Shown: positions 25,984-34,839 of the stretch, one piece after another | Layout of the letters: each line of letters begins with the position of its first letter | How positions within the stretch are numbered: the stretch's first letter is position 1 | Source: an uncultured Ardenticatenia bacterium | GTDB lineage: Bacteria; Chloroflexota; Anaerolineae; 4572-78; NAK82 | Direction of reading: 5' to 3' | Assembly: GCA_937127125.1 (NCBI GenBank) | Contig: CAKZLO010000048.1 | Location: 1-64,000 of the forward strand | Length of the DNA stretch: 64,000 nt | Translations under genes and position numbers: made by a program | The notes under the pieces: generated by a model | Told to the model about the DNA's origin: nothing | Databases searched by the model: none | Seen by the model: the letters and a program-made list of their open reading frames with translations, nothing else

Positions 25984-26070
25984 TTTGGCCCTCTCCCAAG
26001 CTGTGCATAGGGAAGGGGCACGACAATGCCGTGCCCCTCCCTCTCACAACCTCCCCTATATACCCCGCCT

Positions 26071-27411
26071 CTAACGTAGCGCTGCAGGTGTAGGTGTAGG
26101 CTTTGCCCAGTACTCAATGGTGCGCTGCTTGATTGTGGCAATGAAGTCTTCTGGCGTAATCTGGAGTTTGATCAGCTGATCGTCCAGAGGCAGGAAAATG
26201 GTGGCCCACCATCCCGGATGATCCGCCTGGACACCATCATACGGCTTGTGTAGAGCAGTGGCTGTATCGAACCAGGCCTTCATATCAGGCAGTACATCAG
26301 GCAATGGCACATCCTTACGTGCCACCATGTTCTGACCGACATCCACGATCTTTTGTTGCCACTCCCGTTGCATCGCGAACTTGATAAAGGCCTTAGCTGC
26401 GGCTGGGTTCTTGGCAGACGAGGGCACCAACCAGCCCAACAAATAGGACTCCACCTCAGTGGCCTTGCCCTTACCGCCCGTGACCTCAGGGAATACAAAA
26501 CCGCGATATTTGAAGCCAGGCTTGGCAGTCTTGCCAGTTTCATTGGGGATCCAGCTCCCGCAGAGTAAGACTGCCGCCTCACCCTGCGACCAAGCCACCT
26601 GTGCAGCAGGCCAGACGCTGCCATCCCAACCACTCATAAAGTAACCTTTTTGAGCCGGCTCCTGGACTTTTCTGGCTACTTCCAACCAACCCGGATCATC
26701 CCATGCAGCACCCGTGGGATCGCTGACAGCCGCGTACCAAGCGCCAGGGCCCATAATGCGGGCCGACAGCCAATACCAGTAATAGGCGTTGTATATGTCT
26801 GCCGTGCCGTCCTGGGCGATACAGGCCTTGCCTTGCGCCTTGAGTGTCTCACACATTTGCATCATCTCGTCCCAGGTCTTTGGCACTGTGAGATTGTATT
26901 CCTTGAAGAGGTTCTCGTCGTACCAGTAGGCCGAGGTAATGATCTCGTATGGGATGAACACCACCTGCTCTTTCCACTTGTATGGCTCTAGAACACCAGG
27001 AACAAAGATGTCCTTGAAAGCTACTTCCTCACCTAGAGCATTCTCAGCCAGCAGATCGTCCAACGGCATCGCCAAGTCATTCTTAATGAAGGCTGCATTC
27101 AGCTCGTCGGCGGCCTGATCCACTAGGTCCAGCTGAGCTCCAGCCATCAAAGCGGAGCGCGCTTTGGTCAGGACCTCGCGCCCGGCCCATGTAACCTGAA
27201 TATTGACATTAGGATATTTCTCCTGAAAAGCTGCAATCATTTCGGCGAATACCTGTTGTTGAGGTTCGCCTTCATTCCACAGCGCCCAATACACGAAGTC
27301 ACCAGAAATATCTTCTTCTGAGAAAGGGCTTGCAGCAATCGCAGGAACACTGGCTGCCAACACCAATGCCAGAACAGCGATGATCATAATAAGGGGTCTT
27401 ATGTGTTTCAT
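26071..27411 (-). CDS. ABC transporter extracellular solute-binding protein (family 1, sugar type)
   Basis: This 446-residue protein captures the substrate outside the membrane and hands it to the permeases. It has a signal peptide (residues 1-27: a basic start, a hydrophobic core, and an AIA-A type cleavage site) and the family pattern ITVWAGR-like NVNIQVTWAGREVLTKARSALMAG, with WDEMMQMCETLKAQG and a C-terminal helical part. There is no lipobox cysteine. AAAGGAGAG precedes the ATG. The substrate is probably an oligosaccharide or polyol by family, not proven. Confidence 0.93.
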   Translation of the reverse strand: MKHIRPLIMIIAVLALVLAASVPAIAASPFSEEDISGDFVYWALWNEGEPQQQVFAEMIAAFQEKYPNVNIQVTWAGREVLTKARSALMAGAQLDLVDQAADELNAAFIKNDLAMPLDDLLAENALGEEVAFKDIFVPGVLEPYKWKEQVVFIPYEIITSAYWYDENLFKEYNLTVPKTWDEMMQMCETLKAQGKACIAQDGTADIYNAYYWYWLSARIMGPGAWYAAVSDPTGAAWDDPGWLEVARKVQEPAQKGYFMSGWDGSVWPAAQVAWSQGEAAVLLCGSWIPNETGKTAKPGFKYRGFVFPEVTGGKGKATEVESYLLGWLVPSSAKNPAAAKAFIKFAMQREWQQKIVDVGQNMVARKDVPLPDVLPDMKAWFDTATALHKPYDGVQADHPGWWATIFLPLDDQLIKLQITPEDFIATIKQRTIEYWAKPTPTPAALR

Positions 27412-27709
27412 CTTTCTCTCCTTTCCTTCAACGTTGAGGTAAGGTTAGTAGAGGAAGTATAGAAGGATCTCCTCGTTGTAGTGCGACCACCCCCCTTCAC
27501 TTTCTCTTGTGCCCAAGATACTTCCTGGCACACAGTATTGAGATTCCAATCTGGCCAAAGAGCACCGCAAACGACATATTCGCGAGACATCCTGCACAAC
27601 CATCGCTTTATGCTTCGCAGAAATGGGCTTGGCGGTTGGAAGAAACGGAGGTGTAACACACACCCTGCTCGTGAACATCACCTCGTATTAAATTTTACCA
27701 TATGCTGCT

Positions 27710-27772
27710 AAGATTCCCCAAGAACACCCTAGCAAACGGTATCCCCAATTAACCATCACCTTGGGAAGTCTT
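27710..27772. terminator. imperfect inverted repeat in the valS / binding-protein gap
   Basis: AAGATTCCCCAAG (27710-27722) and CTTGGGAAGTCTT (27760-27772) match as inverted copies at 11 of 13 positions. They lie in the 391-base gap (27412-27802) between the end of valS and the start of the binding-protein gene, about 30 bases past the valS stop codon, so they may form the end structure of its mRNA. On the minus strand the inner arm overlaps a possible weak promoter TTGGGG-18-TAAAAT (27692-27721) for the importer operon. Nothing coding is credible in the rest of the gap. Confidence 0.3.
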
Positions 27773-27802
27773 GGGTAAGCTGACCCGCGTTCTACGCAAA
27801 CG

Positions 27803-30499
27803 TTATCCCTCTCCCGCCAATACACCTAGCCGTTGGCGCAACTTGCCCGCTTGCTCTTGCAGTGCTGCCATCTTGGAACGTTCCCTTTCCACAACGTCGG
27901 GCGGTGCTTTATTGACAAAGCTGGGATTGTTCAGCGTTTTCTCACTGCGCACCAATTGCTCATCAACCTTCTCCAATTCTTTGCTCAGGCGTGCACGCTC
28001 CGCCTCTAAGTCTATCATCCCAGCCAGGGGCAAGTACACTTCAATCCCGCTCACTACCAGCGCCAGCGCCTGCCGCGGCTTGTCCTCCAAATCAGCAATA
28101 ATTTCCAGGCGCGCTGCATCCAGGTGTGCCAGCTGAGTCAGAATGCTCATATGGGACTGGAAAACGTCCACTTCTTCTCCTGCTACAATCGTCGCAGGGA
28201 TGCGCCGGCCCACTTCCACGCCATACTCAGTGCGTGCATTGCGGATCGCCCGAATCACGTCCATCACGAGCTGCATTGTCACCTCTGACTCTTCGTCACG
28301 CGCGCCAGGGGTTGGCCAGCGGGCGATGATCAGGGCATCGCCAGTATGAGGCAAGTATTGCCAAATTGCTTCGGTCACAAACGGCATATAGGGATGTAAC
28401 AAGCGCAGACAACGCTCCAACACGTACACCAACACGCGCACAGTTGTGTCGCGCACCTGTTCATCCTGGCTGGACAATTGCACTTTGGCTATTTCAATGT
28501 ACCAGTCGGCCAGCTCACCCCACATGAATTCATACAGCTGTCGTCCTGCTTCGCCGAACTGATAGGCATCTATTAGACGCGTGACAGCGGCGATGATCTC
28601 ATTGTGGCGGCTGAGAATCCAACGGTCGGCCAACGTCAGCCGCAACTGTGACACGTCTACAGGAATATCAACAGGACGTTCGCGCAAGTGGCCGACGACA
28701 AAGCGCGCCATATTCCAGATCTTATTGGCGAAGTTGCGGCCGGCTACAATGCGTTCCTCGGAGAGGTTAATATCATTGCCCGGTGTGCTCCCGGTCAGGA
28801 GGCTGAAGCGCAGCGCGTCTGTGCCGTAGCGTTCAATCATCTCCAGCGGGTCGATCACATTGCCCGCCGTCTTGCTCATCTTGCGTCCCTGTGCATCACG
28901 CACCAGACCATGTAGATAGACGATGCGGAAGGGTACCTGACCGGTCATCTCCAACCCTTGCATGATCATCCGTGCCACCCAGAAGAAGAGGATGTCGTAG
29001 CCAGTCTCCATCACATCGGTGGGGTAGAAGCGGCGCAGATCAGGTGTATCGTCCGGCCAGCCCAGAGTAGAGAAGGGCCACAGTCCCGAGCTGAACCATG
29101 TGTCAAGCACATCGGGATCCTGCTCCAGATGTGTACTACCACACCGAGTACATGCGGTAGGATCTATGCGTACCACGATCATATGGCCACATTCCTGGCA
29201 GTACCACACTGGAATGCGATGTCCCCACCATAGCTGGCGGCTGATGCACCAGTCGCGGATGTTCTCCAGCCAGTTATAATAAATTTTGGTGAAACGCTCT
29301 GGAATGATCACAATGCGTCCGTCGCGCACTGCAGCCAGACCTGCTTCCGCCAGCGGTCTCATCCGCACGAACCATTGCGTGCTCAGCATTGGTTCCACCA
29401 CTTCGCCGCCTCGCTGCGAGTGCGGCACCTGGGTGACATACTTTTCGGTCTTGATGGCTAGCCCAGCAGCCTCCATATCTGCCCACAGTCGACGGCGACA
29501 TTCGTAACGGTCCAGACCAGCATACGGCCCGGCATGCTCGTTCATAGTCACATCGGGATTCAACACGTTGATAATGGGCAAACCATGCCGTTGGCCGATT
29601 TCAAAGTCGTTGGGATCGTGGCCAGGTGTGATTTTTAGTGCGCCGGTACCAAACTCCATCGACACGTAAGTGTCCTGGATCACTGGAATGGGCCGGTTGA
29701 GAATAGGCACTAAACAGGTCTTACCAATGAGATGCCGATAACGTTCGTCATCCGGATGTACTGCAACAGCGGTGTCGCCTAGGATGGTCTCTGGGCGCAC
29801 TGTGGCAACCGGGATATACCCCACGCCAGGGCCATCCTCCAAACGGGCACCGGCGATAGGGTACTTGAAATAGTAAAGCGTTGTCTCTTCTTCGCGATAT
29901 TCGACCTCGAGATCGCTTACAGCGGTCTGCAAGCCAGGCGACCAGTTGACCAGATACTCACCCCGATAAATGAGACCCTTTTCATAGAGACGCACAAAAC
30001 ACTCACGCACGGCGCGTGACAGGCCCTCGTCAAGCGTGAAGCGCTCACGGTCCCAATCGCAGCTGGCACCCATACGACGCAGCTGAAGCTGAATGCGCCC
30101 GCCATACTTGTTCTTCCATTCCCATGTGCGCCGCAGGAACTCTTCGCGCCCGATTTGCTGGCGGCTAAGCCCTTCACGTGCCAACATGCGTTCAACCTGG
30201 AGCTGGGTCGCGATGCCGGCATGGTCAGTACCCGGCACCCACAATGCTGCACGCCCCTGCATCCGATGATAGCGAATCATCAAGTCTTCGATAAAAGTAG
30301 TAATGGCATGACCCATATGTAACTCACCGGTTACATTGGGCGGCGGCATAGAGATAACAAAAGGACGTGCATCGGGTGGCGCGACCTCTGGCTTGAAATA
30401 TCCCTGTTTCTCCCACCACTCGTAGAGCACTGTCTCCACGGCGTGGGGATCGTAGACCTTTGCCATTTGGGTGGTATTAATCGGACATGGTTGGCTCAT
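27803..30499 (-). CDS. valS: valine--tRNA ligase
   Basis: Class I synthetase that charges tRNA-Val and edits mischarged threonine. At 898 residues it is of normal length. The HIGH signature appears as HMGH at 61-64 (PPPNVTGELHMGHAI) and the KMSKS loop as GRKMSKTAGNVIDP. A zinc-finger-like CQECGHM plus CTRCGSTH lies in the catalytic domain. The last 65 residues form the valyl-specific coiled coil (LEAERARLSKELEKVDEQL). It stands alone between the importer operon and the VTT gene, 10 bases after the latter, so the two may share a transcript. Confidence 0.98.
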   Translation of the reverse strand: MSQPCPINTTQMAKVYDPHAVETVLYEWWEKQGYFKPEVAPPDARPFVISMPPPNVTGELHMGHAITTFIEDLMIRYHRMQGRAALWVPGTDHAGIATQLQVERMLAREGLSRQQIGREEFLRRTWEWKNKYGGRIQLQLRRMGASCDWDRERFTLDEGLSRAVRECFVRLYEKGLIYRGEYLVNWSPGLQTAVSDLEVEYREEETTLYYFKYPIAGARLEDGPGVGYIPVATVRPETILGDTAVAVHPDDERYRHLIGKTCLVPILNRPIPVIQDTYVSMEFGTGALKITPGHDPNDFEIGQRHGLPIINVLNPDVTMNEHAGPYAGLDRYECRRRLWADMEAAGLAIKTEKYVTQVPHSQRGGEVVEPMLSTQWFVRMRPLAEAGLAAVRDGRIVIIPERFTKIYYNWLENIRDWCISRQLWWGHRIPVWYCQECGHMIVVRIDPTACTRCGSTHLEQDPDVLDTWFSSGLWPFSTLGWPDDTPDLRRFYPTDVMETGYDILFFWVARMIMQGLEMTGQVPFRIVYLHGLVRDAQGRKMSKTAGNVIDPLEMIERYGTDALRFSLLTGSTPGNDINLSEERIVAGRNFANKIWNMARFVVGHLRERPVDIPVDVSQLRLTLADRWILSRHNEIIAAVTRLIDAYQFGEAGRQLYEFMWGELADWYIEIAKVQLSSQDEQVRDTTVRVLVYVLERCLRLLHPYMPFVTEAIWQYLPHTGDALIIARWPTPGARDEESEVTMQLVMDVIRAIRNARTEYGVEVGRRIPATIVAGEEVDVFQSHMSILTQLAHLDAARLEIIADLEDKPRQALALVVSGIEVYLPLAGMIDLEAERARLSKELEKVDEQLVRSEKTLNNPSFVNKAPPDVVERERSKMAALQEQAGKLRQRLGVLAGEG

Positions 30500-30509
30500 A
30501 GTGTCGTCG

Positions 30510-31112
30510 TCAGGAACCTAGGAAGAACTCGCCAGTAAAACCGAGCACGATGAAACGTACAGTCTTGCCCGCCCAACAGGCAAGCAGGAAACGATGTATC
30601 GGCATGCGCAGTGCTCCTGCTACCATGCCTCCAACATCAAAGAACGGATTGGGGAGCACAGCAAGGGCCAGGATCACCAGCCAGCCAGCACGGCGCATCC
30701 AGTACTCGAGCTGGGCATATATGGCGCGGTTCTCCACTGCGCCGCGACCGCCGACGCCAGCCAGATAACCGGTCATTTCACCCAATGCTGCTCCCAGGCC
30801 CGCTACAATGCCCACCAAAATGGGGTTCATAACCCCCCCTACGGCGAAGACAATCGCATAGGTAGGTGCCGGCAACAGCAAGGTAGCATTACCGATTAAG
30901 CTGACCAGGAAGATACCCGGATAGCCATAAACAGCGAAGCCTCGGATGTGTTGCCGCAGTAAAATAATCCCTGCGGTGATCGCGATAGAGAACACTACCG
31001 CAGCAATGCGCCCCACCAGCTGTGCCTTCTCTGAGCGACGCCAATCAACGATCTTCTCAAGTGACAGGCACAGTGAGGGAATCTTAATGACGGGTGCTTG
31101 GGGTTCTTGCAT
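30510..31112 (-). CDS. VTT-domain membrane protein (YqaA/SNARE-associated type)
   Basis: The 200-residue protein has about five hydrophobic segments and the VTT/DedA-like pattern GNATLLLPAPTYAIVFAVGG, then GLGAALGEMTGYLAG and ALAVLPNPFFDVGGMVAGA. DedA-superfamily proteins are thought to move lipids such as polyprenyl phosphate or phosphatidylethanolamine across membranes. The ATG at 31112 is preferred over the upstream start at 31247 because GGGAGAC precedes it and a promoter (31153-31181) lies inside the longer frame. It is divergent from the L25 gene. Confidence 0.85.
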   Translation of the reverse strand: MQEPQAPVIKIPSLCLSLEKIVDWRRSEKAQLVGRIAAVVFSIAITAGIILLRQHIRGFAVYGYPGIFLVSLIGNATLLLPAPTYAIVFAVGGVMNPILVGIVAGLGAALGEMTGYLAGVGGRGAVENRAIYAQLEYWMRRAGWLVILALAVLPNPFFDVGGMVAGALRMPIHRFLLACWAGKTVRFIVLGFTGEFFLGS

Positions 31113-31152
31113 AGAGGTCTCCCTGTTTCTCGTCGCACCGTATAGAACTATG

Positions 31153-31181
31153 ATTTTACCCCAGGTAATAGGGAATAGCAA
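31153..31181 (-). promoter_or_regulatory. promoter for VTT gene (and possibly valS)
   Basis: The minus strand reads TTGCTA, 17 bases, TAAAAT: two near-consensus hexamers at ideal spacing. The predicted start near 31146 gives a leader of about 34 bases before the ATG at 31112. Confidence 0.5.
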
Positions 31182-31225
31182 GCAATGAACCAATGAATTC
31201 AGGGTAAAGGACAGCAACGCTCCAG

Positions 31226-31254
31226 TTGACGAAATATACTGTTTCAATTATTAT
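31226..31254 (+). promoter_or_regulatory. strong promoter for ribosomal protein L25 gene
   Basis: TTGACG, 17 bases, TATTAT: each hexamer matches the consensus at five of six positions with ideal spacing. The predicted start near 31261 leaves a leader of about 31 bases with AGGAG before the ATG. This is the best promoter in the window and fits a ribosomal protein gene. Confidence 0.7.
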
Positions 31255-31291
31255 CCAACCTTTGGACTTCTCATTTAGGAGCATAGATGCA

Positions 31292-31948
31292 ATGGAACAG
31301 ATTGATTTGAACGCAGACTTGCGCACACAGATCGGCAAGCAAGTGCAACAACTCAGAGCACAAGGCTTCGTGCCAGCAGTCGTGTATGGCAGTCATTACG
31401 CCGCCACGCCGATCCAGATTGAAGCGAAGACACTGCAAAAGGCACTCGCTCGTGCGGGTGGTAGCAAGCTGATTAGATTACAGATTGCTGGCCGCGAGCC
31501 CATCTCGGTGTTGGCGCGCGAGGTACAACGCGATTTGCTGCACCATCACATTATCCACGTTGACTTTCAGCAGGTGGTGATGACCGAGAAGATAACCGCT
31601 GAGGTGCCACTGCGTCTGATTGGCGAGGCACCAGCGGTGAAGGACTTGGGGGGCATTCTGGTGCACGGAGTTGACCATATCGAGGTGCATTGCTTCCCAG
31701 CTGATTTGCCTGCTGCAATTGAGGTGGATCTGAGTGCGCTATCGCGTATCCACGACACGATCACTGTGGGTGACCTCAAGCTGCCGGAATCAATCACAGT
31801 GCTAACAGAACCGGAGACCATGATCGCACACATTGAGGCACCACGAGTTGCTGAGGCAGTGGAAGAGGTGGTCCCCGAGGAAGCTCCGGCTATAGAACCT
31901 GAACTTGTCAAGCGGCGCGCTGAACGCGAAGAAGAGGAAGAGGCTTAA
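31292..31948 (+). CDS. rplY: 50S ribosomal protein L25/general stress protein Ctc
   Basis: L25 binds 5S rRNA. The 218-residue form is the long Ctc/TL5 type: an N-terminal 5S-binding domain (about 1-92, GFVPAVVYGSH, VLAREVQRDLLHHHIIHVDF) and a C-terminal beta domain, ending in a very acidic tail (residues about 185-218). The ATG at 31292 has AGGAG upstream and lies just behind the strong promoter; the open frame extends further upstream only through the promoter. Its stop is seven bases from that of the convergent Clp gene. Confidence 0.95.
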   Translation: MEQIDLNADLRTQIGKQVQQLRAQGFVPAVVYGSHYAATPIQIEAKTLQKALARAGGSKLIRLQIAGREPISVLAREVQRDLLHHHIIHVDFQQVVMTEKITAEVPLRLIGEAPAVKDLGGILVHGVDHIEVHCFPADLPAAIEVDLSALSRIHDTITVGDLKLPESITVLTEPETMIAHIEAPRVAEAVEEVVPEEAPAIEPELVKRRAEREEEEEA

Positions 31949-31955
31949 AGCAAGC

Positions 31956-34208
31956 TTAGGAGGTCTGCTTGGCAGCTTCGCCTTGCCCTGCGAGAAACAC
32001 GAGCTGATCCAGCTGCACATCGACCCGCACGATAGCGCTCGAAGCAGGGCCCTCACGCAGCATCCAATCTGCTAACCGTTCGCGGATATAGCGCTCGATA
32101 ATGCGACGTAACGGCCGAGCACCCCACTCGGGACGATCATTCTGTTTCAGCAGCCACACACGTGCTGCCTCGCTGATTTCCAGGGTGATGGCATGCTCGG
32201 CCGCCAGGACGATCTCCTTCTCGAGCAGCAAGTCTAGAACTTTGCGCAAGGCAACTTCGTCCAGACGGTTGAAGAACACGATTTCGCTGAGGCGATTGAG
32301 AAACTCTGCCCGAAAGTGGCGTTTGAGCTCCTCTTGGGCAGCTTCGCGCGCGACCGCGACAGGAAGTTGTGGGTCGGACAAATACTGGCCGCCAATGTTG
32401 CTGGTCAGTATGATCACCGTTTCGGCGAAGCTGACAACGCGCCCCCTGCCATCGGTCAGCCGACCTTCTTCCATCACTTGCAACAACACATCCAGAACGC
32501 GAGGATGTGCCTTCTCCGCCTCGTCGAACAGCACCACCGCATAGGGCATTCTGGCCACTTTGTCCGTCAGCTGGCCACCCTCCTCATAGCCAACATAGCC
32601 GGGAGGCGCACCGATCAGCCGGCTTACCGCGTTTTCATCCTGGAACTCGGTCATGTCCAGCACAATCATCGCCCCCTCGCTGCCGAATAAGAACTCGGCC
32701 AGTGCTTTGGTCAGTTCGGTCTTGCCCACTCCAGTGGGGCCCAAGAACAAGAAGGAACCGATAGGACGACGGGGGTCCTTCAGGCCGGCACGTGCCATCT
32801 TCACCGCGCGACTCACTGCCAATACAGCTTCATCCTGACCAACGATACGCTGTCGCAAGTGTTCCACCATATTGGCATAGCGTGCCCGTTCGTCGGCGCC
32901 AAGTCGCTTGACCGGTATACCTGTCAGCTGGCTGACAGTGAGCATCACATCCTCCGCGTCCACTGTCTCGTTACCGGCCGCATCTCTTCGCTGCGCGACA
33001 CCAGAGTGAAGTCCTAAGTGCAAGGTAGCACAGGTGCGATGCAACAGGTGCACTGCGCTGACCGGCAGCGGGGTATCGGTCAGATAGCGGCTGGCCAGCT
33101 TGGCAGCTTCTCTCAGACCTTCGTCGGCGATGCGCACTCCGTAATCTGCCGCGATGCGTGGTCTGATGACATCCAAGATAGCAATGGTCTCCTCCAACGT
33201 AGTTGGCTCGACGCGCAAGACGTGTGCACGTTCGCTGATCACTGCATTGGGCTGCAGACGCTCAGTGTATTCAGACTCCGTAGCAGTGCCAATCACCACC
33301 ACTTCGTCGTCGAGAAAAGCTTTCTGCAACTCCTTACCCACTGCTTCAGGGAAATCGGCGCGCAAGCCACCAAAGAAACGAGCAATGTGGGGCACAAACA
33401 AGATGCCCCCCTTTGCTCGACGCAAACCACTTTGCAGAGCAGTCAAAGCATTGTCAAGCAATGCTTGCTCATTAATCACCACCAGGCTTTTCAGTCCGGA
33501 CGGACCCTTGCCCTCCGCCATCAGAAGCGCCAAGCTATAAACAAGCGTTCGTTTGCCCACCCCTGCTGCACCCACAAGTATTATGTGACGATTGGTTTTC
33601 AGCGTGAGCAAACTGATCAGGTCGTGCAGCAGAGATTCTCGGAAGTACACTGGTGTGATCTCACCCTGCTTTGCTAAGGCAACGTAGTCTGTGGTGGTGG
33701 TATCGCGCGCGACGCTGAATACAGCGAGCGTATCCTGCGCTGCATGGGAGGTGATACCATATTGCTCAAGCAGGCGGGCCACCGCAACACGCCGATCGGT
33801 CATGCCGACCAACACGTGCTCTGTGCCGATGTATACTTCCTCACGGGCACGTGCCAAAGTGAGTGCTTCATCTAACACGATCAGCAGTTCGTCCGACAAG
33901 GGCACGCGACGATTGTTATCAGCAATCCAATCGAACTCCACATCGGGCACCGTACGCTCGCGAGCCAGCGAGACAACCTCTCTCGCAAAGCGTTCCCATT
34001 GGTGGCCACGTCCAACAACCAGCTGCCGGAGAATGTGGTGGGCGTTGGCATGTGGACTTTCAACAAAGGTGAGAAGCAGGATTTCCGGCGTTAGCACAGT
34101 GTGACCGAACCCATGCATCCGTGCCGCGGCTGCATTTAGCACAGAGACTAACTCCTTGCCCACCAGCTTAGGATTGAGTGTACCACGCGATCGCACTGTG
34201 GTTGTCAT
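31956..34208 (-). CDS. Clp-family AAA+ ATPase with degenerate first ATPase module
   Basis: Clp/Hsp100 proteins unfold or disaggregate proteins with two AAA modules. The order is an N-terminal Clp repeat domain (about 10-165), module D1 with Walker A GAAGVGKRT at 213-221, and module D2 with Walker A GPTGVGKT at 490-497 and Walker B VVLFDE at 558-563. In D1 the Walker B position reads ILFVPH (269-274) instead of ILFIDE, so the metal-binding acid and the catalytic glutamate are replaced by Pro and His. The middle coiled-coil domain of ClpB and ClpC is missing and I see no ClpP-binding tripeptide. At 750 residues it is shorter than ClpC. It probably works with D2 hydrolysis alone. Confidence 0.9.
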   Translation of the reverse strand: MTTTVRSRGTLNPKLVGKELVSVLNAAAARMHGFGHTVLTPEILLLTFVESPHANAHHILRQLVVGRGHQWERFAREVVSLARERTVPDVEFDWIADNNRRVPLSDELLIVLDEALTLARAREEVYIGTEHVLVGMTDRRVAVARLLEQYGITSHAAQDTLAVFSVARDTTTTDYVALAKQGEITPVYFRESLLHDLISLLTLKTNRHIILVGAAGVGKRTLVYSLALLMAEGKGPSGLKSLVVINEQALLDNALTALQSGLRRAKGGILFVPHIARFFGGLRADFPEAVGKELQKAFLDDEVVVIGTATESEYTERLQPNAVISERAHVLRVEPTTLEETIAILDVIRPRIAADYGVRIADEGLREAAKLASRYLTDTPLPVSAVHLLHRTCATLHLGLHSGVAQRRDAAGNETVDAEDVMLTVSQLTGIPVKRLGADERARYANMVEHLRQRIVGQDEAVLAVSRAVKMARAGLKDPRRPIGSFLFLGPTGVGKTELTKALAEFLFGSEGAMIVLDMTEFQDENAVSRLIGAPPGYVGYEEGGQLTDKVARMPYAVVLFDEAEKAHPRVLDVLLQVMEEGRLTDGRGRVVSFAETVIILTSNIGGQYLSDPQLPVAVAREAAQEELKRHFRAEFLNRLSEIVFFNRLDEVALRKVLDLLLEKEIVLAAEHAITLEISEAARVWLLKQNDRPEWGARPLRRIIERYIRERLADWMLREGPASSAIVRVDVQLDQLVFLAGQGEAAKQTS

Positions 34209-34276
34209 AGTCCGATCATACCCCTATAAATTAGAGCAAGTGGGTACTGGTCATCCTTAATACTTCTCCCTTGAGC

Positions 34277-34747
34277 TTATCCCTTCAGAAAAAGAGGCTG
34301 CGCATTGCAATGTTCAAGGACACGCGGCAGGAGGTCGTGAAGATCGGGTACTACCTCCAGCTCGTGCAGCTGATCTAATGCCACCCAGCGCAGTTCTTCA
34401 GCTTCCTTGGGCATGGTTTCGCCTTGGGGCAGATGACCAACAAAAACGAATACCAGTGCCCCCGGTTCGCCTTCACGCGCATCTCCTTGACCATCTGGAC
34501 TCAGCTGAGAATGTGCGACAGTAAGAATAGCACGCAACTGCAACGACTCAATGCACAAACCTGCTTCCTCTTCCACCTCACGTATGGCAGCGGAAAGAAT
34601 ATCCTCGCCGCGTTCTACATGTCCACCAACCCCATTAAAGAGGCCAGGAAACGGGTACACGTGCGGCGACCGTCGGATAAGGAGCACTTCATTCCCTCTT
34701 ATTAGGAATACCAGCGTGCGTGGATATACTGTGTAACGAGAAGCCAT
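34277..34747 (-). CDS. Nudix hydrolase (MutT-like)
   Basis: Nudix enzymes hydrolyse nucleoside diphosphates linked to another group; MutT-like members clean oxidised nucleotides. The 156-residue protein has a complete Nudix box, GGHVERGEDILSAAIREV followed by EEEAGL. Substrate choice cannot be read. It is divergent from the UvrD-like gene pair. An alternative long form of that neighbour would overlap its 5' end. Confidence 0.92.
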   Translation of the reverse strand: MASRYTVYPRTLVFLIRGNEVLLIRRSPHVYPFPGLFNGVGGHVERGEDILSAAIREVEEEAGLCIESLQLRAILTVAHSQLSPDGQGDAREGEPGALVFVFVGHLPQGETMPKEAEELRWVALDQLHELEVVPDLHDLLPRVLEHCNAQPLFLKG

Positions 34748-34759
34748 CGCCCAGCTTGC

Positions 34760-34787
34760 TTTGGTTCTACTCTCACTTTGTATATAC
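34760..34787 (+). promoter_or_regulatory. promoter for the UvrD-like gene pair
   Basis: TTGGTT, 16 bases, TATACT. The -10 hexamer is good, the -35 moderate. The predicted start near 34794 lies inside the longest open frame of the following gene, which argues that translation starts downstream rather than at the ATG at 34720. Confidence 0.4.
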
Positions 34788-34839
34788 TATTAACAGGCTA
34801 ATTTGTAATTCTAACACAGCGCCCTCTGAAGCGACAGAA

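Noticed and set aside
27412-27802. small open frames in the valS/binding-protein gap
   Set aside because: None has a ribosome binding site or recognisable sequence; they cross the inverted repeat and promoter-like elements.
34720-34839. ATG at 34720 as the start of the first UvrD-like gene
   Set aside because: It would overlap the divergent Nudix gene and place the promoter at 34760-34787 inside the coding region. Kept only as a possibility.
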